This document shows positions 1 to 6,771 of a DNA stretch of 15,239 bases, in pieces. This DNA is from JANYCG01 sp031431035 (lineage in GTDB: Bacteria; Pseudomonadota; Gammaproteobacteria; Burkholderiales; Burkholderiaceae_C). The stretch covers positions 1 through 15,239 of the forward strand of contig JANPCR010000297.1 of assembly GCA_031431035.1 (NCBI GenBank), written 5' to 3'. The notes beneath the pieces are model-generated. The model ran no database searches, was not told where the DNA came from, and worked only from the letters and a program-made list of their open reading frames with translations. A program made the translations under genes and the position numbers. How positions within the stretch are numbered: position 1 is the stretch's first letter; the number at the start of each line of letters is the position of its first letter.

Positions 1-458
1 AGCTCACTGCGGTCCACATTCCACTTGTTGGCCGCAGCGGAAATCAGCATTTCACGGACTTGGGCACCACCGACGCGCAGCTTTTCCCAACCATCACGAA
101 CAGAAGTAGAGCCGCCAGTCAATTGAGGGCCACCCAGCAGCGGGTTGCCATATAGCTTGGCATTGGGCGGCGCAATCGCCACTTTGACTTTCTTGAAGTC
201 AACATTCAATTCTTCAGCGATCAACATCGGCATGGAGGTGTAGACACCTTGACCCATTTCAGAGCGCGCTGAAATCAGCGTGATGACGTTGGTGTCAGAA
301 ATATGCACCCACGCGTTGGGAGTGTGCACAGTGCCTGCTGCAACTGCTAAAGAGCCTGGCAAGGCCAGTCCAAGCAACAGGCCGCCGCTGCCTACAGCGG
401 AGGTTTTTAGAAAGCCGCGACGCGACGTCTGAACAGAGGATTTGAGTTCGATTGTCAT
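1..458 (-). CDS. Molybdopterin-binding subunit of xanthine dehydrogenase/isoquinoline 1-oxidoreductase family (IorB-like), 3' end outside window
   Basis: This is the N-terminal 152 residues of a large molybdenum hydroxylase subunit that would bind Mo-pterin and hydroxylate an N-heterocycle or aldehyde, using water and passing electrons to the 2Fe-2S partner. Residues 12-18 (SRRGFLK) followed by a hydrophobic stretch form a twin-arginine (Tat) signal, as is usual for IorB-type subunits, so the folded complex is probably exported. Downstream, RSEMGQGVYTSMPMLIAEEL and QLTGGSTSVR match conserved blocks of the family. The ATG at 458 is supported by an AAGGAG ribosome site a few bases upstream. It begins 11 bases after the iorA-like stop, so the pair is one operon. 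The catalytic C-terminal part lies beyond base 1, so substrate class cannot be judged. Isoquinoline is only the family name; membrane-linked aldehyde oxidation is equally possible. Confidence 0.88.
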   Translation of the reverse strand, partial: MTIELKSSVQTSRRGFLKTSAVGSGGLLLGLALPGSLAVAAGTVHTPNAWVHISDTNVITLISARSEMGQGVYTSMPMLIAEELNVDFKKVKVAIAPPNAKLYGNPLLGGPQLTGGSTSVRDGWEKLRVGGAQVREMLISAAANKWNVDRSE

Positions 459-469
459 GGTCGTACTCC

Positions 470-934
470 TTAAGCTTTGCGCATGGTGGATGCCGCATCT
501 TTGATGGCAGCGCGGATTCGCGGATAAGTTCCGCAGCGGCAAATGTTGCCACTCATGGCGGCATCAATGTCTGCGTCACTTGGGTTCTTGTTGCTGGCCA
601 ACAGGGCCGCAGCACTCATGAGCTGGCCCGACTGGCAGTAGCCACATTGCGGCACATCGTGCTTGATCCAGGCGACTTGCAAAGGGTGGGTGTTGTTTTT
701 GGACAGGCTTTCAATGGTGGACACCTTTTTGCCAGCGACGCTGGACAGCAAAGTCTGGCAAGAGCGCACGGGTTGGCCGTCAACATGCACGGTGCAGGCG
801 CCGCACAAGGCCATGCCGCAACCAAACTTGGTGCCGGTCATGCCAAGTTCGTCTCGGATGACCCACAACAGCGGCGTGTCCGCTTCGGCATTCGCGGCCA
901 CAGCCTTGCCGTTGACTTGAAATTTGATACTCAT
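470..934 (-). CDS. (2Fe-2S)-binding subunit of molybdenum hydroxylase (IorA-like)
   Basis: This 154-residue electron-transfer subunit carries two iron-sulfur clusters. A plant-ferredoxin-type N-terminal domain holds Cys39, Cys44, Cys47 and Cys59 (CGMALCGAC...SC). A helical domain holds Cys97-x2-Cys100 and Cys132-x-Cys134 (CGYC and CRC). Length and motif order match the small subunit of the isoquinoline 1-oxidoreductase/CoxS group. It would pass electrons from the Mo site of the downstream IorB-like subunit towards a membrane acceptor. No FAD subunit gene is seen next to it, which is normal for the two-subunit IorAB type. It has no signal of its own and probably travels with the Tat-bearing partner. 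The ATG at 934 is preceded by a strong AGGAGA site nine bases upstream. It is the first gene of the minus-strand operon and diverges from pdxH. Confidence 0.92.
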   Translation of the reverse strand: MSIKFQVNGKAVAANAEADTPLLWVIRDELGMTGTKFGCGMALCGACTVHVDGQPVRSCQTLLSSVAGKKVSTIESLSKNNTHPLQVAWIKHDVPQCGYCQSGQLMSAAALLASNKNPSDADIDAAMSGNICRCGTYPRIRAAIKDAASTMRKA

Positions 935-1037
935 ATCGTGGATTCTCCTGTTTGAATTTGGGTGAATTGACCCAGCTGTTGGTTCACTTTGAAAGCGTAG
1001 TTCAATGGACTGGCCTCAGTATTCGGGTAAGCCCTAG

Positions 1038-1052
1038 GAAAAACTGTTTTTC
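1038..1052. promoter_or_regulatory. Perfect 7+7 inverted repeat in the iorA-pdxH divergent spacer
   Basis: GAAAAAC-T-GTTTTTC is a perfect inverted repeat with a one-base centre. It lies in the only non-coding stretch between the divergent iorA-like operon (start 934) and pdxH (start 1154). The position suits an operator for a dimeric regulator controlling one or both genes, but no adjacent regulator gene is visible. The arms are A/T runs, so chance occurrence is possible. The rest of 935-1153 shows the iorA ribosome site and nothing else I can name. Confidence 0.3.
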
Positions 1053-1153
1053 TCAAAATTGAACAACTTTGGCGTTGAGTTCCGGCGTGGGGAGCAGCGG
1101 GTTGTTTGCCCTTCAAAATAAGGAGGCAGGGCGCTGCTGCCTATACTTGGTGG

Positions 1154-1792
1154 ATGACCTTACTTGCTGACCTGAGAAAAAATTACGACCATGGCGAATT
1201 GGATGAAAACGCGTCCTTTGCCGATCCATTGAAACAATTTGAAAAATGGCTGAACGACGCTCTACAGGCCAACCTGCCGGAACCCAACGCCATGACCTTG
1301 GCAACAGTGGGAAGTGATTTGCGCCCTTCTACCCGCGTGGTGCTGATCAAAGGGTCTGATGCGCGCGGTATTGAGTGGTACACCAATTACGACAGCCGCA
1401 AGGGGCACGAGCTGGCAGGCAACCCGTATGCCGCGCTGCAATTTCATTGGGTCGAACTGGAGCGGGTGGTGCGAATTGAAGGCGTGGTCACCAAGGTCAG
1501 CCCTGAAGAAAGTGATGCCTACTACAACAGCCGTCCCCTGGATTCACGCATTGGCGCTTGGGCATCACCCCAAAGCGAGGTGATTGCCAACCGCACCGTG
1601 CTGGTGACCAATGCGGCCAAATACGCAGCCAAATTTTTGTTGCAGCCGCCGCGTCCACCGCATTGGGGCGGCTACCGGCTCAAGCCAGACAGCTGGCAGT
1701 TCTGGCAAGGTCGCAGAAGCCGCCTGCATGACCGCTTGCGCTACACCCAAGACGCGACAGGCGGCTGGGTGCGCGAGCGTTTGGCCCCCTGA
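1154..1792 (+). CDS. pdxH: Pyridoxamine/pyridoxine 5'-phosphate oxidase
   Basis: PdxH is the FMN enzyme that oxidises pyridoxine or pyridoxamine 5'-phosphate to PLP with oxygen, in the cytoplasm. From the ATG at 1154 the product is 212 residues, the usual family length. It begins with the typical MTLLADLRKNY...DPLKQFEKWL stretch. FMN-binding blocks are PSTRVVLIKG (58-67) and NYDSRKG (78-84). The C-terminal signature includes WGGYRLKPDSWQFWQG and RLHDR (Arg190 and His192, the PLP-contacting pair in E. coli PdxH), ending ERLAP. The frame is open further upstream, to a TTG at 1106. That start would place the only good Shine-Dalgarno sequence (AGGAGG, 1121-1126) inside the gene, and the extra residues are not family-like, so I prefer 1154, even though its own ribosome site is weak. 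It stands alone and converges on the alcohol dehydrogenase, with a 32-base gap. Confidence 0.95.
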   Translation: MTLLADLRKNYDHGELDENASFADPLKQFEKWLNDALQANLPEPNAMTLATVGSDLRPSTRVVLIKGSDARGIEWYTNYDSRKGHELAGNPYAALQFHWVELERVVRIEGVVTKVSPEESDAYYNSRPLDSRIGAWASPQSEVIANRTVLVTNAAKYAAKFLLQPPRPPHWGGYRLKPDSWQFWQGRRSRLHDRLRYTQDATGGWVRERLAP

Positions 1793-1824
1793 CAGCCTTG
1801 CACTGTCAACGCTGCCAGACGGGC

Positions 1825-2904
1825 TCAGCCCATCTCGGCGACCACCCGTCCTATCAGGCTTCCCGCCTTCAATTGATCCAGCGTTTCTGAAATTCGTTCG
1901 CCCGTGCGAATTTCAACGGGCAAGGGTTTGATTTTTCCCGCCCGAGCCAAAGCGACCACTTCACGCAGTTCTTGCGGGCTGCCGACGTAGGAGCCTTGAA
2001 TCAGGATGGCGCGCTGAATGGTCGGCACGATGGACAGCGCAACCTCAGCGCCATACAACCCGACAACCACATACCGCCCCCCTTTGCGCAGGGCTGCGTA
2101 GGCCAGCCCAAAGGTGCCTTGCGCGCCCACGAGGTCAACCGCGCCGTAAATCATGCCACCCGTGATGGCTTTGAGCTGATCCAAGGCGTCGGGGGCGCCC
2201 GCATTCAAGGTGGCACTTGCGCCGACTTGCATGGCTGCTGTAAATTTATTCGCGTCCAGGTCAGCCACGACAACGCGTTCGTGACCCAAGGCTCTGAGCA
2301 TGGCCACGGCCGACAACCCCAAACCACCCGAACCCAGCACCAGCACCCATTCATCGCGCGGGATGGGCTGCAATTTGGCCACCGCAGAATAAGTGGTGAG
2401 GCCAGAGCAGGCCAATGTGGCGGCCCAAGCCGGGTCAATGCCTGAGGCATCCACCAGGTAGCGCGGGTGCGGAATGATCAGGTGGTCTGCATAGGCACCT
2501 GGGCGTTGTACGCCCAAGTAGCGAGGTGCCATGCAGTGGTTGTCCATGCCCTCGTTGCAGCGTGCGCAGGTGCCACAACCCGTCCAGGGATAGACCAGAC
2601 GGTCTTGACCCATGGGCACATCCTGTGCGTCTGGCCCTGCTGCAATCACCGCACCATAGGGCTCGTGCCCCAAGGTCACAGGCAACTTCATGCCCCGATC
2701 TGCCATGTGGAATTTCTTGCCGCCACCCAAGTCAAAGTAACCATCGCGAATGTGAACATCGCTGTGGCAAACCCCACAAAATTTGATTTTGAGAAGCACC
2801 TCGGTACCCACTGGCGCGGGGGTGGCCCTTACCGCTTGCTGAAGAGGCTTGCCCCATTCGACGACATCAAAGCTTTGCATCATTGGATCCCACACATTAG
2901 ACAT
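1825..2904 (-). CDS. Zinc-dependent medium-chain alcohol dehydrogenase
   Basis: This is a 359-residue MDR-superfamily alcohol dehydrogenase, expected to interconvert an alcohol and an aldehyde or ketone with NAD(H). Catalytic zinc ligands are Cys46 (GVCHSD), His80-Glu81 (LGHEPYG) and Cys165 (TLACSG). The structural zinc lobe is Cys110, Cys113, Cys116 and Cys124. The Rossmann glycine motif GSGGLG is at 190-195. An Asp (Asp214, VVVADLD) ends the second strand, which points to NAD rather than NADP. The start is uncertain: the ATG at 2904 has no clear ribosome site, and Met8 or Met9 (2883 or 2880) is a reasonable alternative. It diverges from the acyl-CoA synthetase with 86 bases between them, so it could supply the aldehyde whose acid is then activated. 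The substrate is not readable from sequence. Confidence 0.9.
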   Translation of the reverse strand: MSNVWDPMMQSFDVVEWGKPLQQAVRATPAPVGTEVLLKIKFCGVCHSDVHIRDGYFDLGGGKKFHMADRGMKLPVTLGHEPYGAVIAAGPDAQDVPMGQDRLVYPWTGCGTCARCNEGMDNHCMAPRYLGVQRPGAYADHLIIPHPRYLVDASGIDPAWAATLACSGLTTYSAVAKLQPIPRDEWVLVLGSGGLGLSAVAMLRALGHERVVVADLDANKFTAAMQVGASATLNAGAPDALDQLKAITGGMIYGAVDLVGAQGTFGLAYAALRKGGRYVVVGLYGAEVALSIVPTIQRAILIQGSYVGSPQELREVVALARAGKIKPLPVEIRTGERISETLDQLKAGSLIGRVVAEMG

Positions 2905-2935
2905 TTTTTGAAACCACGATCAGTGTAGGCCGTAT

Positions 2936-2964
2936 TTCTTTCTCAATTGGTCTGCCGTCATAAT
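2936..2964 (+). promoter_or_regulatory. Possible sigma-70 promoter for the acyl-CoA synthetase
   Basis: CATAAT at 2959-2964 is a good -10 match, 26 bases before the synthetase ATG. The hexamer at the right spacing upstream (about 2936-2941, T-rich) is a poor -35. The call rests mainly on the -10 and on this being the only spacer between the two divergent genes. Confidence 0.25.
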
Positions 2965-2990
2965 CGCAAAAAATAGGACACAGGACGATC

Positions 2991-4673
2991 ATGACCCAAG
3001 CGCCAACCCCTACCAATGTTAGTGCCCATTTGCATTCAAGCCCGCACGCTACGCTACCCAAAGTCGGGCTTTCCCATGCGATGGGTCAGGCCAACCCACC
3101 CCTTCGGAACATGACACTGGGCGATTTGCTCGACTGGGCGGTAAGCACCGCACCCAACCGCGTCGCGCTGATCGGCGTGCCGGTGTACGCGGGCGACCCA
3201 GCCCAGCGCCGCCAATGGACTTATGCTGAACTTCGCACTCAGGCGCTGCGCACGGCGCGGGCTTTGGCGCTGCGCTTTCAGCCAGGTGAACGTGTTGCGG
3301 TTTGGGCACCCAACATCCCGGAATGGGTGATTTTGGAATTTGGCGCAGCCTACGCGGGCTTGGTTCTGGTGACGGTGAACCCAGGCTTCAAGACAAGCGA
3401 GGTTCAGTATGTGCTGCAACAGTCGCGCGCGGCAGGCATTTTGGTGATGGACAACTACCGTGGCAACCCGATGCGCGCCACTATTGAAGCGGTCGCACCC
3501 GCTTGCCCTGCGCTTCGCAGCATCATGGGCTTAGAAGCCTGGGAAGCGTTGCTTGCGTCGGGTGACGGTGCATCCATCGAATTGCCCCAAGTGAAACCGA
3601 CCGACGCCGTGATGATTCAGTACACCTCGGGCACGACTGGTTTCCCCAAGGGGGCGTATTTGCACCACCGGGGTCTGGTTAACAACGCAGACCACGTTTT
3701 GCAGCGCATGGACGTGACAGATGGCGCTGTGTACCTGGGCGTGATGCCGCTGTTTCACACCGCTGGCAGTGTGTTGGCTGTACTGGGCAGCGTTGCGCGC
3801 CGCGCCACCCACGTGCTCCTAGAAGCGTTTGACGCAGGGCTGGTGCTGGAATTGATTGGCACCTACCGCAGCAACGCCATGGTCGGTGTGCCCACGATGC
3901 TGATCGCCATGATGGAGCACCCCAGTTTCGCCACTGCCGACTTAAGCAGCGTCACCGCCATTTGCTCGGGCGGGTCCACCGTGCCTGCGCATTTGGTCAG
4001 GGCGCTTGAAGAAAAAATCGGCGCCCAATTCACGATTGTTTTTGGCATGACCGAATGTTCCCCGGTCGCACTGATGACCCACACCGATGACAGCATTGCC
4101 GACAAAGCCAACACGCTTGGCACCCCCGTGCCCCATGCCGAAGTCAAGATCACCGACACGGTGAGCGGTGTGACGGCACCCGTTGGCGAGGTGGGCGAGA
4201 TTTGCACCAAGGGCTACCACGTCATGTTGGGTTACTTTGAAATGCCCGACGCCACCCAAGCCACCATCGACAAAGATGGCTGGCTGCACACCGGCGACCT
4301 GGGTGCGATGGATGCACGCGGTTACTTCACCATTGAAGGTCGCCTGAAGGACATGATCATTCGCGGAGGTGAGAACATTTACCCGCGTGAACTCGAAGAA
4401 CTGCTGTTTCGCCACCCCAAAGTAGGCGAGGTGGCGGTGATTGGCTTACCTAGCGACCGCTGGGGCGAAGAGGTGGCGGCGGTGATTCGCCCGAAGTCGG
4501 GACAAACCGTTGACAAAGATGAGCTTTTCGCGTTTGTGCGCGACCATTTGGCGGCTCACAAAACACCCCGCCATTGGTTCGCCGTAGACGCCTTTCCGTT
4601 GACCGGTTCAGGCAAGATTCAAAAGTTCAAATTGCGGGATATGTGCGCCAAAGGCGAGCTGGTCGCGCTATGA
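2991..4673 (+). CDS. AMP-binding acyl-CoA synthetase (FadD-like fatty-acid CoA ligase)
   Basis: This 560-residue ANL-superfamily ligase activates a carboxylic acid to its acyl-adenylate and then to acyl-CoA. The P-loop YTSGTTGFPKG spans 211-221. The adenine/Mg block is FGMTECSP. The ribose-binding Asp is D436 (GWLHTGD), and the hinge block GRLKDMIIRGGENIYPRE begins at 450. The C-terminal catalytic lysine is K542 (SGKIQK). Length and block order fit medium- or long-chain FadD-like ligases. About 35 poorly conserved residues precede the domain. The ATG at 2991 has an AGGA ribosome site; Met31 (MGQANPP) is a possible later start. It faces the CoA-transferase/dehydrogenase operon tail to tail, so the two may serve the same catabolic route without being one transcript. 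Acyl chain specificity is not inferable. Confidence 0.9.
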   Translation: MTQAPTPTNVSAHLHSSPHATLPKVGLSHAMGQANPPLRNMTLGDLLDWAVSTAPNRVALIGVPVYAGDPAQRRQWTYAELRTQALRTARALALRFQPGERVAVWAPNIPEWVILEFGAAYAGLVLVTVNPGFKTSEVQYVLQQSRAAGILVMDNYRGNPMRATIEAVAPACPALRSIMGLEAWEALLASGDGASIELPQVKPTDAVMIQYTSGTTGFPKGAYLHHRGLVNNADHVLQRMDVTDGAVYLGVMPLFHTAGSVLAVLGSVARRATHVLLEAFDAGLVLELIGTYRSNAMVGVPTMLIAMMEHPSFATADLSSVTAICSGGSTVPAHLVRALEEKIGAQFTIVFGMTECSPVALMTHTDDSIADKANTLGTPVPHAEVKITDTVSGVTAPVGEVGEICTKGYHVMLGYFEMPDATQATIDKDGWLHTGDLGAMDARGYFTIEGRLKDMIIRGGENIYPRELEELLFRHPKVGEVAVIGLPSDRWGEEVAAVIRPKSGQTVDKDELFAFVRDHLAAHKTPRHWFAVDAFPLTGSGKIQKFKLRDMCAKGELVAL

Positions 4674-4700
4674 GGCCACACGGCAAAAATAAGAGACTTG

Positions 4701-4716
4701 ATATCACCGGTGATAT
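4701..4716. repeat. 16-bp perfect palindrome
   Basis: ATATCACC-GGTGATAT is perfectly self-complementary without a spacer. It begins 28 bases after the synthetase stop, in a convergent spacer. Roughly 0.2 such 16-mers would be expected by chance in a random sequence of this length. No start codon lies close enough downstream for an obvious operator role. Confidence 0.45.
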
Positions 4717-4781
4717 GAAGTTGTCTGAAAACGCCCAAATTGGCCAGAATATTGATTAAATCGGCCTCTAGCTCTCGAATA

Positions 4782-4826
4782 ATATAGATAGTTTGCTATA
4801 TATTTTATAGCATTTTAGTGCTACTC
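4782..4826. repeat. AT-rich nested inverted repeats between convergent genes, possible weak terminator
   Basis: TGCTATA (4794-4800) pairs perfectly with TATAGCA (4806-4812) over a 5-base loop and is followed by TTTT. TAGCA (4808-4812) can instead pair with TGCTA (4819-4823), so the hairpins are mutually exclusive. The block is much more AT-rich than the flanking genes. It could end transcription from the synthetase side; its stem is weak because it is mostly A-T. It recalls the short interspersed repeats seen between genes in Comamonadaceae, a resemblance from memory only. Confidence 0.4.
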
Positions 4827-4858
4827 AAAATTCGGCCAATCTTCCTATCCAGGGTGGT

Positions 4859-5653
4859 TCAACCCTTGAACACGGGCTTCCTTTTTTCGACGAATGCCAT
4901 CACCGCCTCTTTGTGGTCAGCAGTCTTGTGAGCAATGGCTTGGTAACCCGCTGACAGCTCCAGCAGCGACTCCAAACTGCTTCGCTCGCCTTCGCGCAAC
5001 AGGCGCTTCGTCATTCGCAAAACACCGCCTGGGTTAGCAGCAATTTTGGCCGCTAGTCGCCTCGCTTCTGGCAGCAAGTCGTCAGGCGCCACCACGCGCG
5101 ACACCAAGCCGCAAGCCAGCGCTTCAGCCGCCGTGAGCGCGTCGCCAGTGAAAGCCATTTCAGACGCCTTGGACATGCCCACCGCGCGCGGCAGCAACCA
5201 GGCGCCACCGTCGCCCGGCACGATGCCAACTTTGACAAAGCTTTCAGCGAAAGTCGCCGTGCTGGAGGCGATTCTGATGTCACACATGCAGGTCAGGTCA
5301 AGCCCGGCCCCGATCGCCGCGCCGTTGATAGCAGCGATTACGGGCACGTCCAGGTTGAACAGCGCTTTGGGCAAACGTTGAATGCCATTGCGGTACTCCT
5401 CGCGAATCAGCTCAGGTGAAATGTCATTTTCAAAAAAACGCTTCATGTCTTTCACGTTGCCACCGCTGCAAAACACTGGCCCTGCACCAGTCAAGATGAC
5501 GACTCGAATCGATGCATCCAGGCGAATCGCCTCGCAAGCGTCGACAAATTCCTGCACTGCAGAATTACCCGTCAACGCGTTACGGGTCTCGGGCTGGTTC
5601 ATCGTCAAAGTCAGCACCGCGCCATCACGGTCAGATTTCAAAAAAGTGTTCAT
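4859..5653 (-). CDS. Crotonase-fold (enoyl-CoA hydratase/isomerase family) protein with non-canonical active site
   Basis: This 264-residue crotonase-superfamily protein is the last gene of the acyl-CoA operon. The oxyanion-hole blocks are present: CSGGNVKDM (62-70) and NGAAIGAGLD (110-119). So are CDIRIAS and the C-terminal FVEKRKPVFKG. Family knowledge places the two catalytic Glu of rat enoyl-CoA hydratase (Glu144 and Glu164) 20 residues apart. By that alignment the positions here are Asp119 and Phe139. Glu137 and Asp148 (PGDGG) lie nearby and could act instead. It therefore binds acyl-CoA but may catalyse isomerisation, hydrolysis or a specialised hydration. The frame is open for another 60 residues upstream, into the dehydrogenase gene. 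I chose Met at 5653 because the family starts there; Met at 5668 is an alternative. Neither has a clear ribosome site. Confidence 0.85.
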   Translation of the reverse strand: MNTFLKSDRDGAVLTLTMNQPETRNALTGNSAVQEFVDACEAIRLDASIRVVILTGAGPVFCSGGNVKDMKRFFENDISPELIREEYRNGIQRLPKALFNLDVPVIAAINGAAIGAGLDLTCMCDIRIASSTATFAESFVKVGIVPGDGGAWLLPRAVGMSKASEMAFTGDALTAAEALACGLVSRVVAPDDLLPEARRLAAKIAANPGGVLRMTKRLLREGERSSLESLLELSAGYQAIAHKTADHKEAVMAFVEKRKPVFKG

Positions 5654-5742
5654 AGTGGGGGTTCGCATATCGATTGAAGAAAAATGGTTTCTGGCGGGAA
5701 CAAGGTAGCCCCAGGTTGGCATCAGGTTGGCACAGATCGCCA

Positions 5743-6771
5743 TCAAGCTGGTGCAACGGCTAGTTTTCGCAGCAAATCCAGCGCCAACCCGTCGTGCTGA
5801 TCGACCAAGGCCGCACCCAGCACGGAGTGCCAATGCGATTCAGAGCCCCCCGCTTGACGCCACAGGTGCAAGCGCCGCGTGTAAAGCTGCAAATCAAATT
5901 CTGCGGTGAACCCAATGGCCCCGTGAATGGAATGGCTGAGCGCGGCGACCTCTACAGCGGCTTCACTGGTGCGCGCTTTGGCTACTGCAACGGCAAGTTT
6001 TTGTGGCAAATAAGTATTTGAGTTGCAACCCATCTGGGCTGCCATGCGAGCGGCAAAGGCGTGCTCGGCAATCACGCTCAACTGGTGTTGTATGGCTTGA
6101 AATTTCCCAATCGGGCGACCAAACTGCTCTCTCTCATTGGCAAATTGCAGGCTGCGGATTAAGACACTTTGCATCGCACCGGCCAACTGGGCACTTGCAA
6201 TGCATGCCTCCCAGGTCTTCAGGTCGCAACTGGCGGCGATGTGCTGCGCCTTTTGAACCGCCGCCACAGGCCATTGCAAAGTGGCATCTAGGCAAAATGC
6301 GCTCGGCAGTTGAGCGGCCTCTTCCATGGGCAACAGCACACTGCCTGAGTCGAACCCAACCAGTACCCAGGTCGCCACCCGGGCCAGCGCCACATTGCGA
6401 CACACCAGAGGCGATGAGCCATCCCAGGCCCCCTGCCCCCAGGCAAGGGCCATACTGCCAGATGGCGTGGCGACACCTTCTGCTGCCAGCCAAGCCCGCG
6501 TTAGCATGGTTTGCCCCAACGGCATAGGCAAGCAAACACCGCCGCAAAGTTCCAGCACGGGGTAGACCGCCGACAAGTCAAGGCCTGCGCCGCCCTGTGC
6601 AGCCCCTACCAAAGCGTCGGCAAAACCAGAGGCTTCAATCGCCTGCCAAAGTGGCTGGGCTGAACCGCCCGCCTCTATATCGCGCACCATTTGCAGCGTG
6701 CAATGGTCTGCCAGCACTTGCTGCAGCGCGTCGGTAAATTGCTCATCCATGTGTGTATTGCCGTTCAACAT
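5743..6771 (-). CDS. Acyl-CoA dehydrogenase, small subunit type
   Basis: This 342-residue acyl-CoA dehydrogenase homologue pairs with the gene just upstream. The C-terminal FAD-contact motif is intact: NEREQFGRPIGKFQAIQHQL (212-231), with Arg214, Phe217 and the Gln residues. The HGAIGFTAEFDLQLYTRRLH block follows at 283. The middle-domain signature (S/T-EPxAGSD and WxTN) is absent, and no Glu-Gly-Thr catalytic motif follows (WRQAGGSES instead). Such split arrangements are known in heterotetrameric dehydrogenases such as actinobacterial FadE26/FadE27 and in the PimC/PimD pair. The ATG at 6771 directly follows the upstream TAA, giving translational coupling; Met8 (6750) is an alternative start. 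It presumably introduces a 2,3-double bond into the acyl-CoA together with the large subunit, passing electrons to ETF. Confidence 0.88.
   Translation of the reverse strand: MLNGNTHMDEQFTDALQQVLADHCTLQMVRDIEAGGSAQPLWQAIEASGFADALVGAAQGGAGLDLSAVYPVLELCGGVCLPMPLGQTMLTRAWLAAEGVATPSGSMALAWGQGAWDGSSPLVCRNVALARVATWVLVGFDSGSVLLPMEEAAQLPSAFCLDATLQWPVAAVQKAQHIAASCDLKTWEACIASAQLAGAMQSVLIRSLQFANEREQFGRPIGKFQAIQHQLSVIAEHAFAARMAAQMGCNSNTYLPQKLAVAVAKARTSEAAVEVAALSHSIHGAIGFTAEFDLQLYTRRLHLWRQAGGSESHWHSVLGAALVDQHDGLALDLLRKLAVAPA

Noticed and set aside
452..955. Long open frame on the plus strand opposite the 2Fe-2S subunit gene
   Set aside because: It is the antisense shadow of iorA, which has full cysteine motifs and a strong ribosome site.
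1793..1824. Possible terminator between pdxH and the alcohol dehydrogenase
   Set aside because: The 32-base spacer contains no convincing stem followed by a T-run on either strand.
5654..5833. 60-residue N-terminal extension of the crotonase frame
   Set aside because: It overlaps the end of the dehydrogenase gene by 91 bases, has no family similarity, and crotonases begin near the Met at 5653.
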